Under the pieces are notes generated by a model. It was not told the DNA's origin. It was given only the letters and a program-made list of their open reading frames with translations, and ran no database searches. Shown here piece by piece: positions 24,842-25,131 of a stretch of 25,131 nucleotides of DNA. Every line of letters starts with the position of its first letter. The stretch's first letter is position 1. The stretch comes from JAYFRE01 sp034926235 (lineage in GTDB: Bacteria; Pseudomonadota; Alphaproteobacteria; Rhodospirillales; Magnetospirillaceae), in the NCBI GenBank assembly GCA_034926235.1, contig JAYFRE010000118.1:1-25131 (forward strand), written 5' to 3'. The position numbers and the translations under genes are program-made.

Positions 24842-25131
24842 ATGTCTGGTGAAATCACTCTTACCGCCTCGTTCCAGGCCAAGGCCGGCCATGAACAGGA
24901 CCTCGCTGCGGCCCTTGCGGCCCTGCTCGAACCAAGCCGCAAGGATTCGGGGTGTCTTCTCTACACGCTGTATCGGGACTCGTCCGCTCCCGGCCGGTTC
25001 GTATTCATCGAAAAATGGGCCGATCGGGATTCTTTGTCCCAGCATGAACGGACTCCGCATTTCCGGAATCTGCTCAAGCTGCTTCCGGCCCATGTCGAGG
25101 GCGCACCCCAGATCACCTTCCTTGAATCCAT
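24842..25131 (+). CDS. ABM-domain (YgiN-like) small monooxygenase-fold protein, 3' end outside the window
   Basis: The visible 96 residues match the antibiotic biosynthesis monooxygenase (ABM) fold. It starts ITLTASFQAKAGHEQDLAAALAALL, then has DSGCLLYTLYRDSSAPGRFVFIEKWAD and HERTPHFRNLL. Relatives of about 95-105 residues act as cofactor-free oxygenases on quinols or polyketides, or degrade haem, and form dimers. Only a few codons should be missing. AGGAG seven bases upstream supports the start. It follows the sheath stop by 33 bases on the same strand, so it is probably co-transcribed. Whether it belongs to the contractile system or is simply the next metabolic gene cannot be told here. Confidence 0.8.
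   Translation, partial: MSGEITLTASFQAKAGHEQDLAAALAALLEPSRKDSGCLLYTLYRDSSAPGRFVFIEKWADRDSLSQHERTPHFRNLLKLLPAHVEGAPQITFLES

Noticed and set aside
23684..25093. A 469-codon minus-strand frame opposite the sheath and ABM genes
   Set aside because: Antisense shadow; the plus-strand proteins match known families throughout.

Overview
This is a G+C-rich stretch of bacterial DNA, densely coded, with many start/stop overlaps (TGATG, ATGA). Protein families (PF04392 binding proteins, a DUF1007–NicO pair, a CopA with two metal-binding domains, an autotransporter) point to a Gram-negative proteobacterium. An alphaproteobacterium of the Rhodospirillales type is my best guess, but it rests on style and family content rather than on a marker gene. 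No rRNA, tRNA, insertion sequence or CRISPR array was seen, and no intergenic stretch exceeds 300 bases.

Layout. (1) 1-1951: the end of a peptide/siderophore biosynthesis locus, with the 3' part of a cyclic-peptide-exporter ABC protein coupled to a type II thioesterase. (2) 1957-3805: a small membrane-anchored protein with six cysteines in its predicted periplasmic part, divergent from an SPFH/prohibitin-like membrane protein. (3) 3884-11307: a tightly packed run made of a small two-helix membrane protein, a PF04392 periplasmic binding protein, a large protein joining two extracytoplasmic sensor-like domains to a major facilitator (MFS) carrier, an ornithine-racemase-like PLP enzyme, a second PF04392 binding protein, and a 480-residue protein of unknown family. 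(4) 11411-15205: an autotransporter whose passenger starts with a complete serine beta-lactamase/esterase-type hydrolase. (5) 15296-17802: a DHA2-type drug efflux pump divergent from its likely LysR regulator. (6) 17852-22271: metal homeostasis, with a copper ATPase behind a CueR-type promoter, then a DUF1007 protein and a NicO-type Ni/Co transporter. (7) 22485-25131: the start of a contractile injection (phage-tail-like) operon, with a free-standing spike-tip beta-helix, a PAAR tip and a tail sheath, followed closely by an ABM-type small monooxygenase that runs off the end.

The strongest candidates for something undescribed are region 3 (two related binding proteins, a sensor-carrier fusion and an amino-acid racemase in one coupled unit, next to peptide-export genes and a surface hydrolase) and region 7 (an unusual order and a minimal spike in a contractile system, with an oxygenase fold directly behind the sheath). 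A working model for region 3 is a system that makes, senses and moves a D-amino-acid-containing small molecule, possibly a metallophore. The racemase plus MFS pairing recalls the staphyloferrin A locus, but no synthetase is visible here.
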